A DNA stretch of 64,000 bases from Isoperla grammatica (GCA_945910005.1 OX246741.1:52502255-52566254); one strand, 5' to 3'. Numbered from the stretch's first letter, positions 10,666-22,379 are shown. Numbers and translations: made by a program. The notes: generated by a model from the sequence alone, not told the origin.

Positions 10666-12124
10666 TGTAATCTGTTTGTGTTATTTGTTGTTTATGTTTT
10701 TTATAATATTATTTTGTGTCGATTAACAACGGGGTTTGCTGCAGAGACCGATATTGTTAATAAAGATTTTACTACTTAGAAATTGCAATTTTATTATGTT
10801 TTCTTACTCTGCTATAAAAATGTATATACGTAACCATTTTATATCCGTACATAATGTAAATATTTATCAATTTGTGAGCATCTCAAGCGATATTCAGACA
10901 ATCGTTGGTGATACAGAGAGTCTGAATGTTCTTTATACACTTTTTCAGGTTTTATCTACACCTCGTTTATTTTCAAGATGTAAGGATTGAGAATTGCATA
11001 AATTGTGCAGTAACATAATTGAAAGGGATTTATTTGTTCTACAGTTTTCGCTGCTGCTTGCTTGAAAACTGATTGATATGTAAGAAAGCAAAAATTATTA
11101 CATATTGTTTGTTACTCAATATTCGTACAAATATTGTGTAAATAATATTTAGATTGTTTTCTGGAGAAAATAAGAACTTGTACGTTTGTATTTGCTTTGT
11201 AAATTGAAAATCGCAATTGAAAAACAATCTTGGAGTATTGTCCCGAAGCAACTGTAGTAAACCAAACTGATAGCGAGTCAATCCAATAAGTATATGGATC
11301 CATTTTGACCCAGTTGCGAGCTACACGGGATTCATGTTGTGTAGAAGACTTTATATAAAATATAATTGCATGTTACATCGCCATTTTATTTCCTTCTTGT
11401 TGTTTGTTACACATCTGAACGTGACTATCATTCCGCAGAAAGCTAGCAGTACATTTAATTTATTTTGCAAAAATATAATTAAATAATGTTGTGCACGAAT
11501 ATATTGTTTTAAACTTGTTATTAAAATTGAAAATCCCAATGAGCAAGCAATGTTAACGTAAAAAGTATGATAAAACACTAATTAAAAGAAACGAATAATA
11601 CGATTGAAATAAACTCCAATTTTGCAAATTAGGAACAATTTGTTACACAACGCTTACCGATAGATATTCGAGGAGTATTGTACATTTTTTTAAACAAACC
11701 ATGACAATTGCAAAATGTTTATATAAATATATTTGTAGGAAGCTAAATCCAAGTACCATCTTACAAGTATATATAGCAAATACTAAAATATTAGAAAATA
11801 CACACCTTTTTATTTGATTAGTTCAACAATTCAACATAAATAAAATTAATTATAGTTTTCAACACTGATCTCGCTATTAAATACATTTACAGTTCGAACA
11901 CACGATAACACAATTCTATGATAAGTAGGTAGAATTTATAACATAGTCACGACAAATGTTAATCCGTGTGGGTAATACAAATATATGAACAGCTATAATA
12001 ACATAAACGAAGCGATGGTAAAATTAATAAAATAAAAATGAATAATTCAAATGGAAAACTCTAGAACTTGTGCTATAATGAATAATATTGTATGAAAATG
12101 ATAATAAATGATAATATCTATACT
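10666..12124. other. AT-rich intergenic stretch
   Basis: This long AT-rich stretch has several 60-85 codon frames on both strands (10736-10990, 11039-11303, 11351-11578) without any recognisable motif. I see no inverted repeat or repeat-family match. Confidence 0.6.
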
Positions 12125-13710
12125 CGGCACCTCCACCAAATCACCAAATCTGTAATATTCTAAAATCAGTTGCTCTAATATCTCATGTTAGCTTCTATCG
12201 AACTGATTTTACTACAAGTTCAGGTTAATAATGAACAACATTGATTTTCTACTTCCTAAAAGTAGAAAACAATACCATCATTACTTTTCCTGGGAAATAA
12301 ACACAATGCTTTAAAAAGAACACATCTTTACTATATTTATCGAAATACTCTCCAAATCAGCCTTATCAATTAAATGTACTACATTGATGTAAAATCATTG
12401 AAATAAAATATTTCGATACCTACAATTTTACGATATCTTTAGCATTTAATTTCGTATCAAACTTTAGATTGTCTCATCTGATGATTGTGAAAATTAGTTT
12501 TATGCATAATAACAGAAGTAGTTAGTGCAGTAAGGGGCGATGACTTTAACCAGATGACGAATCTGTTTATCTTCTGGTGATACAGTTTGTGTTATGTGGG
12601 TTGTTTTGTGTCATAAACTTTACCGCCCTATAAAGTTTGCTTGAAAACAGAGAGCGTTTGACCAGCTCAGCTCCAAACTACAATAAAAAGTGAAAGTGAA
12701 ACACACGGATCAGCGTTGCCCTAATAAGAACGCAGAAACAGCCCCTTCCGTGTGAGATCCTCAAAATGAACTTACAAGCGGGGTTTGGTTACTTTCAGAT
12801 TCAAATCAGGTTCGGTTCCAAAATGGCGAACGATAAATTCCCGATGAGCAGATCGTAAATTGAGAGCTCTCCTGATCGTTGGAAGATGAGGAAGGTGACG
12901 GACAGAAGGAACGTGGCTGGAATGAGAGACGCTGGAGAGTCGATAAACATTGTGACCGCAGACAGCTGCTTGGCAGTTGCTTTATTACAACTTTGGGTTA
13001 TATGTCAACGCTTTCATATCTAGGCCTAACGTTCTGCTGGGAGAGGGGACTGTATATCACCGTTATTATTGGTAAACCAAGACTCATAGACAAGGAGAAT
13101 GTTTAAATGGAACACAATCGCTCTCGAAACGTTACGCACTTTGGTGTTTCTTATTTTTATGAACGTGATAAGTTAATAACTGTTCGTGCGGTATTTTATT
13201 TAAATTATTATTATTATTACTATCGTCATAAATATAATAATTAATTTTATTTACATTTAATTTATCTTAATGTAATTGAATAGTAATGAAACAATGCACG
13301 AGCCAATGAAAAATTGAACTGGTGTAATGCACATGAGAATAATTTTTATTAACATCAGTATTTTTATATCTATTATTTTGTGTTGTATTTCTGCTCTTGA
13401 ATAAAAATGGCAAATATCTAGATATTTTATTACAGTAATATTAGTTACATGTTATGCATTTTATTGACATCGTTGAGTTGCTGAATTTATAGTTGAATAG
13501 TAGATATGCTTTATCTTTTTTATTAACAAGGATATGAAGTCAGAATGGTTGCAATAAAACTTAGTTTTGACGGTATTGATATTTATTTCAAGTTATTAAA
13601 AAAACAATATTTCTCGTCATTAAACTGAACTTTTAGTAAAATCAGTTTGATTGTTCAGTTGAGATAGAATCGCTGCTTTTAGAAATATTACACGTTTGGT
13701 GGAGGTGCCG
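12125..13710. mobile_element. Putative DNA element with long inverted ends
   Basis: The ends are CGGCACCTCCACCAAA and TTTGGTGGAGGTGCCG, perfect inverted copies of 16 bases. Homology continues inward with indels for about 110 bases (TGTAATATT, CTAAAA-CAG, AACTGATTTTACTA-AAGTTCAG on both sides). The 1.6-kb interior has no transposase. The interior at 12798-12900 resembles 5180-5290. I could not find a target duplication, so an inverted duplication of other origin remains possible. Confidence 0.55.
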
Positions 13711-14426
13711 GGTCCACATATTGAAATCCATTATTATTATTTTAATACGTTATTATGGATGTCGGAAAGAATGTGATGTGATATAATGAAAACTAGGACA
13801 GTTGCAGTAACCAAAGTGTTGAAATGTAGAAAGAAACAGGATAAACGTAGAAAGAGCTACGCTTTCTACACCAAAGAGTTATCGAACAGTGCAAGGATTT
13901 AGAATTGAGATAAAGAATGGTGCAGATAGAATATTTTAATGTAAAATACATAAAAAGGATTATATCGTGGAGAGAACTGACCAGAATATTGATGACACAT
14001 GCAAGATAAAGAAGAAAGAGACGAATAATACATTTATATGTGAAATTTGATGTTGCATTGAATATAGAAACACGTATAGAAACGCACGGTTCCCGTTTTC
14101 AATGCAGTTATTGAAAGTTCTGTTGAAACGGGTAGTGAACGTACATGAATCCAAGAGGGCTATTAAATTTAATAGCTCCATATAGCATTTCGTCAGCTTA
14201 CTGCGAAACGTGACTCAAAATATCTGCTATAGTGTATTATGTTGGGTAACCCAAACACAAGATGCATATTGTTTTAGACACTAGATTAAAATGTGTTACG
14301 TTACTCGAAAAATGTTTGTAAATAATTGGATATTTGGATTTTACAAATGGTAATCCAAAAACATTCGTTACTCAAAACAGTAAATTTCGACTTTAATCTT
14401 GGCTTAGATCGTACACAAGTGGAATA
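13711..14426. other. Intergenic, no features seen
   Basis: AT-rich with scattered short frames; the longest (13960-14181 minus, 73 codons) shows no family signature. Confidence 0.6.
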
Positions 14427-14545
14427 CACAGTCGAGTTAAATATGTGATTTGTTTATGGTTGCTATGGAGTTTGTTCTTCTTATGGTAAGTAGCATGTAA
14501 TAAAACATTTCCATAGCAACAAAACCTGTACTTAACTTAACTGTG
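14427..14545. mobile_element. Foldback MITE A, intact copy
   Basis: The 119-bp element starts CACAGTCGAGTTAA and ends TTAACTTAACTGTG, with an inner inverted pair GGTTGCTATGGA/TCCATAGCAAC. It shows what the interrupted copy at 49817-50365 looked like before insertion, and a third partial copy lies at 20821-20898. It has no coding capacity. Confidence 0.75.
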
Positions 14546-14960
14546 CATACTACTACATACTAGGGTGTCCGGCTGACTAGGACAGCTAAGGTCAGTTCAC
14601 AATATGAGTTTTTTTTTACACTATTTAATACTACCGTTTAAAGTTTTCTTAAGTAGTTGTTCCTTGATGATCTAGTCTTGAGCATTGTTTATCAATTCAA
14701 AATTATAAAAAAATGCTTCATGATAAGATTCGGGTATCTAATTTAACATGTTTGACGAAGTAAGACATTCTGTCATCTTTTTACAAATAATTCCAACAGT
14801 CAACACGAAATAGACTTCCTTTCCAACACCCGAATATTCAAGTTCTGTATTTGACGCATTTTTCCTGTCGCGTTTCTCCACCAAAATCCCAATATCAAAT
14901 ATCCGATGGGATGTTCGTATTCAACGTCTTATCTCACTTTCATCCATCTCTCGCTACTGC
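14546..14960. other. Intergenic, no features seen
   Basis: I find no frame, inverted repeat or repeat-family match that can be supported. Confidence 0.55.
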
Positions 14961-15300
14961 GATTCTCGATTACAGTCGACTTGCAACCAGCTTCGACTTC
15001 ACTCACCGCCACCACTCGTAATATAATCTCGCATGCGACTCTCGACCACAATCGACGTGCAACGACTTCGACATTACCCACCACTGCCACTCATCGAAAA
15101 TCGCATGCGATATATTATGATATTATGATATTATAATATATCGCATGCGATTTTCGATAAGTCGACATGGAACTACTTGAACATTACCAACCACTGGCAC
15201 TCGTAATATATCGCATGCGATTTTCGATAAGTCGACATGAACCGACTTCGACTGTTCCCACCGCTGCCACCAGTCTTTGCATGACACTCGATTACAGCAA
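14961..15300. repeat. Four-unit minisatellite with GCATGC palindromes
   Basis: About four units of roughly 70-80 bp share the order GA-TCTCGA/TTTTCGA, GTCGAC or equivalent, GACTTCGAC, ACC-CC-CTGCCAC, then TCGCATGC. Units 2 and 3 meet in an exact inverted repeat (15093-15158), so the array is not purely head to tail. Derived frames (14906-15136, 15167-15394) are repeat products. Confidence 0.7.
15093..15158. repeat. Perfect 25-bp inverted repeat
   Basis: The left arm 15093-15117 (begins ATCGAAAATCGCATGCG) and right arm 15134-15158 are exact reverse complements, with a 16-base AT spacer. A direct copy of the right arm recurs at about 15207-15231. It could extrude as a cruciform. Confidence 0.9.
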
Positions 15301-15725
15301 AGATCTTAGCGCTCAAGATGTTACTTGTCAACAGGGAGGTTTCAAGTGCTTTGCATACATGGTACTACTTAGCGCGTCACGTTATCAAGTATGAAGAACC
15401 CTCAATGATGTGCATGAATATATAATCCAGTGGGAGTCGCAGGGTAGTTTATTACGGGCTGGCGTATCACCCAGCTAATAGGTTATGTGAAACGTTTTGG
15501 GATTTTCCGGGAAAGTTTTCTTGCATCAAAGAAGTATTGTGTATGCAAATATGTTAGCAAAAATAGATGTAAAAACCATCAGACAGCGATAGTGTCACAC
15601 GTGACGAAGGGCTATGGAAGAGCAATCAAAACCACATACACGTCTGTTTTACGAAACATACAAACTCAGAATTCATTTGCAATTATGGTTATTTAAGACA
15701 TTATAATAAAATTTAAAGTGTAAAG
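15301..15725. other. Intergenic, no features seen
   Basis: No supported gene. The 69-codon frame at 15487-15696 has no motif I recognise. Confidence 0.55.
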
Positions 15726-15894
15726 CCTGTATTACACGGTCAAACTTTTTCATCCAACTCCTTGAATTCAAGAACAAAAGCGCATCAAAAACAGTCAGTA
15801 TGCAGTCAAATACAACAATAGGAATTATTTATTGATGCGCTTTTGTTCTTGAATTCAAGGAGTTGGATGAAAAAGTTTGACCGTGTAATACAGG
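15726..15894. mobile_element. Foldback MITE with perfect 62-bp arms
   Basis: Arms 15726-15787 and 15833-15894 are identical as reverse complements over 62 bases (they begin CCTGTATTACACGG), enclosing a 45-base loop. The similarity extends outward with GTGTAAA and TTTACAC. Perfect arms indicate a young element or gene conversion between the arms. A transcript would form a long perfect hairpin, which is a natural source of small interfering RNA. Confidence 0.9.
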
Positions 15895-16344
15895 TTTTAC
15901 ACCTTTATCATATTAGATTTCATTTCTTGTGGAATTTTTTGTATTCTATTACTATAAACAAAACGAACAAAGCTTACACTGATGTGTAAAAAATTGATAC
16001 AGATCTTTATTCGTGAGAAGAAAACATTTCAATAGTTACACTGAAATTGATTGTACAGTAAAATGTACTCACATGTGATAAAACTGTAAGTGGTCACACA
16101 TACTACAGCATTCGTCTTTTTGTGTTTTTGCCTAAATCTGATGGAAATCATTTTTCATAATATACATTACTACGATAGCGACAAAAGAAATACTGCAATT
16201 GTACCAGACCATGAAGACTACGTGAACAGATGGGCCGCGTTACATCTGTGTTCACAATGATACATCCCCCTTTAAAATGGAAACGAAATAACTCAGAAGC
16301 GAGTCGGTCTGACTATTCTCATATTTTTTTTAAATTTTATTTTA
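15895..16344. other. Intergenic, no features seen
   Basis: AT-rich sequence with no repeat match or frame of note. Confidence 0.55.
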
Positions 16345-16440
16345 GCCGTCCGTGGCGGCGCTTGTGGTTGGGGCGCAGGACCTACGGATAAACCACAGAA
16401 AGACGTTGGTTCGAATCCCGCATTCAGGCACGACGGTTTT
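16345..16440 (+). repeat. tRNA-like retroposon fragment
   Basis: The string GTTGGTTCGAATCCCGC (about 16408-16424) is a near-perfect B box and T arm, preceded by an A-box-like GGCGGCGCTTGTGGTTGGGG. A T-rich run precedes it. It is followed after about 100 bases by the better preserved SINE at 16537. Confidence 0.5.
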
Positions 16441-16536
16441 CATTGTTCTTCATCTTTGATTATTACCCCTCATATAGTCACTGATTGCAACAATAGCGAC
16501 GTAAGGCAACGAAAATCATCTTTATTTTTATTTTTA

Positions 16537-16975
16537 GGTGGCTCGTTGGTCCAGTGGTTAGCATCCCTGCTTCCAATGCAGAATGTCCCGGGTTCATTTC
16601 CCGCTTCAAGCAGAAGTTTTTTAACTTCCAATGTGGATTCAATTCCATTACTTCTTGGCTTAGGAATAAGTAAACGGTGACTTTGGAGCCGTCCAAGCAA
16701 CAAAGCACTCAATAAATTCAAAGTGGTTCTGAATCGGCCTTGTTGATTCTGGCAGTTGTTCGCAGGTGTTCGCACTGTCCAATCACTGATTCATATGTTT
16801 CGTATTTGAAATATCGATCTTTGATTGGTTATCGCTCACTCGTCGATGGTGTTCGAAGCCTACAGGGTTGGTTTAGTCACTTTAAATTAAGGTCCTTCAC
16901 TGCAAATCAGTTTAGTTACTGAGTGGGTAGACTCTAAATGTGAATGTATTTATTTATTTTATTTTTATTTTTCAT
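16537..16975 (+). mobile_element. Full-length tRNA-derived SINE
   Basis: The head GGTGGCTCGTTGGTCCAGTG holds an A box, and CCCGGGTTCATTTCCCGC a B box, 75 bases long in all and resembling a tRNA. The body runs through ACTTCTTGGCTTAGGAAT, TAAACGGTGACTTTGGAG, GTTGATTCTGG, CACTGTCCAATCACTG and TACAGGGTTGGTTTAGTC to a (TATTT)n tail. Body parts recur at 32195-32245, 37782-38062 (minus), 43661-43760, 47685-47945 and 48983-49215, so this copy defines the family. It would depend on a LINE for mobility. Confidence 0.85.
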
Positions 16976-17717
16976 TATCTTGTAACTTAAATCACACGGT
17001 TACGATATAAGGTGTTATTAAGTCTTCGTTCGTCTGGATTATCATCGTGAGGAAACAAATCTTGCCACGTCACTAAACCTCTCTCCATCGTCTCTCCATC
17101 GTCTCTCCATCCTTCCTCGATGTCTGAACAAGTTTACGAGCCATCTATTATCGTTGGTTTTACGACCGCTGTATATTTTATGACGTCGCAAGGATGATTG
17201 GACGGTCTGTTTATCTAAATGGAATAAATAAATTTCCTCCGGGTTATGTGGTATTCTGGCACATCGTGATGCTTTGCGTTGCATTCTGGGAAGCAACAAT
17301 TTACTTCGGATGGTTATTATTTTTCATTGGCGCTCTTTAACACTTGTTTTCTCATCATGGGTTGTAATAAATCCAAGATTATTTCTCCAGAATAGGAAAC
17401 AGTCGTAACATTCTTTAGTGTTATTAAATTTGACCGAGAATAATATAATTAAGCTCAACACAAAAATGTTTCGTCATTATTGTGATTAATTGTTTTTCAC
17501 ACAGTTTTATGGAGAATCTTTTTATTATTATAGACGTTATTGAAATTATTACATCGTAAAATCATTTAACTGTAAATCACAATCACTACACTAAAATATA
17601 ACTTAATTTGGATTGTAAAAAAAATGCTGAATATATGTTGAAACAAGATCGAACGCTTAATACATAATTAACTACGATTTTACCTGTATAAATAAAATTT
17701 ATAAAATATTATTGTAT
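16976..17717. other. Intergenic, no gene supported
   Basis: A minus-strand frame at 17042-17299 (85 codons, rich in Arg and Ser, with a small CGTCTCTCCAT triplication in the DNA) has no recognisable domain. The rest is AT-rich. Confidence 0.5.
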
Positions 17718-17903
17718 TTATAGTCGGCCGGACATCATGTCGGCATTTGTGTGCTTCGATGATATGATGGCTCCAAAGTCACACTTATCGTACACACCAT
17801 CATACAGACATAGATCGAAGTCAATTTCGAGTGTTGGAAAACACCAGCTAAAACTGGGAAACGAACTCTGGACCGTTATCATTGCAAGCAGAAATAAACC
17901 CAC
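17718..17903 (-). CDS. Unrecognised small reading frame, possible exon
   Basis: The minus-strand frame begins with a hydrophobic stretch (GLFLLAMITV) followed by an acidic segment with three cysteines (FPTLEIDFDLCLYDG, then KC) and ends at TAA. The first ATG is at 17880-17882, inside the hydrophobic part; upstream the frame is open to a TAG at 17916-17918, so an upstream exon supplying the start is conceivable. Signal-peptide-like starts are easily produced by chance, and an equally long frame exists on the + strand. I do not recognise the family. Confidence 0.15.
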   Translation of the reverse strand: MGLFLLAMITVQSSFPSFSWCFPTLEIDFDLCLYDGVYDKCDFGAIISSKHTNADMMSGRL

Positions 17904-18400
17904 TAAACCAACGAGCTACACATAATATAACACATACGAATCTGTCGATGTAATATAGGTATGGTTAATATAATACTACTCGTTTTACTCCAAAGATGTA
18001 TACATTTGACCTTTTGTTTGCATTGTACATTTGTTTTCTACTTTTGTGACTTTTCTACCTTTGACGGTTAAAACAATGAAACACAAACAAAAACAAAAAG
18101 GCAGTACTTTGCTAAACTTTATTTCTTCCATACCTCAAGCCTGTAACCTTTGCTCAAGCTAACAGTTTTGATCTTTTCAAAGTCGGGTCAGGGGCATTGC
18201 TGCTATGCAGTCCAAACTGTGTCAGCTCTCTTGCAATGACTGGTACGTGGCTCACGAGATAATGGGACATGGGTACTGTAAGCCAAGGTAACGACTGTGA
18301 TAGATTAGGAGCCGCTCTAGTAACCAGTACTTCCTGAGTTGCACGTCTCATCCCCTATAGAACATGGATGTCATGTACTGTTATTTCATGGCCATAGTAT
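17904..18400. other. Intergenic, no features seen
   Basis: No frame or repeat match beyond chance; the 65-codon minus frame at 18154-18351 is unremarkable. Confidence 0.5.
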
Positions 18401-18404
18401 TATA

Positions 18405-18701
18405 GGGCACTAGAAACACCAAAAGACAACAATGAAACAAATAAATTGAATCGATGGACAAACAACAAGCTGTTAAAAAATAATTTCTGATTTTGGAAAA
18501 CAAAACAAAAACAAACAAATACACATACAAATTTTTCACTTCGTCGTTGTCTATCATTAAAAGTTTTAAATGGAGAGCAGCTAATATTGCAACACTTATT
18601 TTTATTTCTATGGTTGCAATTTTATTATTTTGACAGCTGATGGTTTGTCCATCAGCTCAATTCATTTGTTCCATTGTTGTCTTTTGGTGTTGCTAGTGCC
18701 C
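18405..18701. mobile_element. TATA-flanked foldback MITE, copy 1
   Basis: The 297-bp element begins GGGCACTAGAAACACC and ends GGTGTTGCTAGTGCCC, with inverted similarity continuing for about 80 bases (GACAACAATG, GATGGACAAAC). TATA flanks it on both sides (18401-18404, 18702-18705). The reverse complement recurs at 33427-33724 with the same flanking TATA. GGG-type termini with a short AT target recall PIF/Harbinger or Tc1-like elements, but the class is not settled. Confidence 0.85.
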
Positions 18702-18705
18702 TATA

Positions 18706-20820
18706 CGTAGACTCATCGTCTCGATTAGAGCCGTTGCCAACATTTTGGGTTTTAAGCCAACACATTTTCATCAGTGTTTATTGTACGCTTTTGTTTTTAA
18801 ATATTCATGCTACTTTTTATAATATTCTCAATTATTAACTTGCTAGCGATATCACAGATGGAGTAAATTTTAAATTGATTTCCAGGTTTTACAGTCATAA
18901 CTTTATATTATTCACACACATACCCAAACTTTTCAAGAACTCGGTTTGTACGTTGATCATATTTTGGTTGAAACTTTCAAAGTTTTGATAAATTTATTTA
19001 TAAATTGATCTTAAATAATGTTTTTAATTTTGATATGCAGTAAAACTGGTGTAAGTAATTTGTTTTATACCCAAGGATAAAATAATAATAATGTAAACAT
19101 TACATAATACTAAGAACTACATTGGTTTCTCATATATGTAATGATAACGATAAGAAAAATTTAATTGTATTATATCTATAACATTATTTAATAACTTGTT
19201 TGTGCCAAAGTTCGGAACACAGAAGTTGATTGATCTATGGTCTCGTATGGAGAACACTGTTAACAAAGTTAGCTATATAGGGTAAACTGAACTGAGAACC
19301 CCCAGGGAATATTGCACAGCATGTCACCCTAGATTGTCAATAATACACTGACTTGCAATACGCTGCCTTCGAGTATGAAATACTTTATATTGAATTGGTC
19401 TAACCTCATTACAAGAAAAAAGATCCTTTGGGAAGACAAATGGAAGCCAATTTTAATACAATGTGACGATGCCAAGTAGGTCATATCAAATACTGCAAGT
19501 TAGGAACTCTTGAATATGACTTAAGACAAATGGCTTGTAAGGAATGATCACAGTTTCTATCTCACATTTAGCCAGATCTGAAGATGGCAATGCTGAGTGT
19601 GTATCCAATAAATTGTTACTCTGTTACCAAGGCAGATAGGTTTGCCCTAGACATCCAGATAGCTTAGTCCACGTACTCGCTATCACGAAGCTTTATTTTT
19701 CTCGTATGACAATAATTCGTTTCAGTTAGGAAATATTAACAGTGCACGTTTGTATTAGGTGAATATGACCACTGTTGGAGGTGTATGGCTTGTAGGCTAC
19801 TGAAATAAGACTAGGATGGCGGGTGGTGGGAGAGGGGTGACATTTAATCATAAGAAAATCCCAAAATTTACTGTTTTTGTTTCGTTATATTAATGCCAGA
19901 ATATAAAGCCAACTGCTTCTTGTCGTATGACTCTACTATTATTATGTTCAACAGAAGGGACAAGGTGGAAATATTTAAAACTTCAAGTTGAATGTAATAA
20001 GTTTTTTGAATGTTGCTGTTGGTGTAGGTGGCGGCTCCGAATAAAAACAAGCAAAGTTCGTCGCGTCTTATAAATAGTTCAAAATGACGCTGACTTTCAA
20101 AGTTGTATCTATTTATTTGTATATTTATCTTTAATTTCGATTATGTAGTAAAAATAGTGCAAGTAATTCAGGTAATTGTTCTTTATGAAACAAATAGCAT
20201 TATAAACAATACAGTATAACAATAAGAATTACTTGATTTCTCATAAATATTATGGTGATGTTATTCCAAATAGATCATATTTTTACATTTATTTATTATA
20301 CATTTTAGTAAGAACAAGACATAAGGTTTACTTGTACTTTTTGTTTTAGTGTAGTACAAGGTGTAAGAATTGACCACAACACCATATGCAAGTATTTCGG
20401 TTCAAAGAAAAACGCATGCAAAGAGAGTAATCGTGAACTAGTTTATTGTTCATGGAACAAGTAGTGAATAATTGTGCAAATATTCATAAACGGCTGCATC
20501 ATACCCAGCACAGTTACCAACTAAGATAATCCCCCATGCAAATGCTCTTCTAGGGGCGACTGACCGCAGTTCCCACCACGTCTGCAGTATTACGTGACTG
20601 GGGCGTCCATCATCCACATTGGTCGGACGCGTCGACGCAGTTTCGTGTTCGGAGGGAAGTTAAGACACGTGGTTCTAATGTGTCACTGCCAATTAGTGCA
20701 GGGGCGGTAGTATACCGGGCAGAGAGGTTCAATGAACCCAAGTTACTCCAATAACGTTTCGACAAAGTTTTTCCAAGATGGTGGATTCTGTAAAATGTAT
20801 TCTCACATTTTTCCAGATGC
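18706..20820. other. Long intergenic stretch, no gene seen
   Basis: AT-rich DNA without repeat-family matches. A GC-richer patch at 20518-20760 has no frame or palindrome that I can name. Confidence 0.55.
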
Positions 20821-20898
20821 AGATTTGTTTATGGTTACTATGTAGTTTTTTTTTCTTATGAAAAATATCATATAATAAAAAAATTCCATAGTAACAAG
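20821..20898. mobile_element. Foldback MITE A, partial copy
   Basis: It contains GATTTGTTTATGGTTACTATG and TTCCATAGTAAC as an inverted pair separated by an AT-rich spacer, matching the inner part of 14427-14545. The outer CACAGT ends are missing. Confidence 0.5.
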
Positions 20899-21502
20899 CA
20901 AAGACGGTTGACTATGTGTCTTAAAAATAATCATAAAAATGGAACTATATTTGTATTGATACTAACTAGGTACTTAGACATCTTGACGTTATTTAAAATC
21001 GGTAACTTTTTAGGGCGCGACAGCTGCCCTTATTTCACATTAAATCATAATATGTAATAAATAATTTCAAAATTATTAGTTACAATTTCCCTATTTGGTA
21101 CCCATATTTTCTTCACCCTTAAATAAATCAATGACTGAGATAACATATACCTAATTACTTACCAGAACCTAGCGTTTCTTGCTGTGTTGTTCACATAGGC
21201 CCCTCTAGCTTTTGTAATAAGATACTCATTAAGAACGGTATTACCCATTAACACACTAAGTGTTCCCCTATCTTTGTTATTACACAGAAAACACAGAGTT
21301 TAGAACAGAAACGTAAATTTCAGATACATGGGTGATTTCCAAAACGTTATTCAACCGATTCAATAATTGTATTGTAATAAATTTGATAACATTATTTTTA
21401 ATAAGAAAAGCGCCAATATTACATTTTACAAATTGCCTTGTATTTTTATATTATACCAACAATATACGAATTTCGATAACAAAATATTATCACACCAGTC
21501 TA
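20899..21502. other. Intergenic, no features seen
   Basis: The string AGGGCGCGACAGCTGCC (about 21013-21029) recurs nearly exactly as its reverse complement at 39724-39740, hinting at a shared repeat edge; nothing else is supported. Confidence 0.45.
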
Positions 21503-21540
21503 GGGATGCACAATGATATTAAAATCGGCTATCGATATTT
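21503..21540 (+). mobile_element. Terminal fragment of a GGGATGCAC element
   Basis: TAGGGATGCACAATGAT followed by an AT-rich segment with ATCGATA resembles the reverse complement of 47113-47149 (CAGGGATGCACAACGAT). Such termini are common in hAT-like elements. The opposite end is not seen, so this is a fragment. Confidence 0.4.
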
Positions 21541-22379
21541 AACATAATTTTTTAATGAAAAATAGTTTCCGCCAACATGTATTGTCGTCCCGCCCACTAG
21601 AATAACATGTTTTCAGCGCCAGACTAGCTCTGTCGTAGTTTCAGCGTGATTCTGCACTCGGCATCGTTTAGTTTTGGCGGGGGTAGAAAGGAAATCAGCG
21701 AGAGAATAGGTCTGGTCAGGGCTGCAGGCAATCACCATCTGCAGTTCGCGCCTCAGATTTCATTGTAAGTTATTTCGTGAACCAAGCCCGTGGCCGAGGG
21801 AATGTTTTTTTGTTGGTCACTTTCACTTGAAATGTAAAACTATTGACTAATAAATCCTTGATTAAATCAAACATAAACGTAATTTAAATGGAACTATATA
21901 AGGTGTTTTCCATTGTTGGAAAACGAAAATTACGTATACGTGTAGGAATAAACAAAGCGCATGAGCGAATTGAAATCTGAACTTCTTAAGTGTATCAGAA
22001 ATGTACATTTTACAAAAGAGTATCTACAAAATTAAATATTTTTAGCTTCTTCATCTATTTATATAAACGTCTTTTTTTCTAAGTCAATGACGACCAAAAA
22101 TAAACCTTTAATTCTCTAACTTAGTCCGACTAATACATAACCTATTTCACTTCGATGGGATTGCATTAATATGATGCCAAGCTGCGATGTATTTCTTAAT
22201 ATAATTATTTCTAGTTAAAATAAAAACACGAATCTCATAAATTAATGTCTTCTTAAAAAAGTGTAATGTATTTGCAAGGGTATAAAACAGAAGAAAATGT
22301 GTATAATGCAAATATATGTGTACTGATACTTAGTAGTAGGAGAGAAAGTAACACTTCTTTGTAAACTAGAAGTGTGTTA
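21541..22379. other. Intergenic; GC-richer patch with a donor-like GTAAGT
   Basis: About 21580-21790 is GC-richer than its surroundings and ends in ATTTCATT|GTAAGT at 21761, which would fit a noncoding exon. There is no open frame or promoter motif to support it. The rest is AT-rich. Confidence 0.3.

Noticed and set aside
12879..13106. 75-codon frame starting MEDEEGDG
   Set aside because: The start codon is TTG and the frame lies in a putative transposon interior with no conserved motif.
16537..16611. Functional tRNA gene
   Set aside because: The tRNA-like head continues directly into a repeat body seen elsewhere in the window, and the T loop lacks the usual TTCGA.
16740..16922. Conserved 60-codon frame also seen at 37837 and 48987
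   Set aside because: It lies within a SINE body, begins with TTG rather than ATG, and is stopped in the copy at 47685.
21580..21766. First exon with promoter
   Set aside because: Only a GC-richer patch and one GTAAGT; no frame or further exon nearby supports it.
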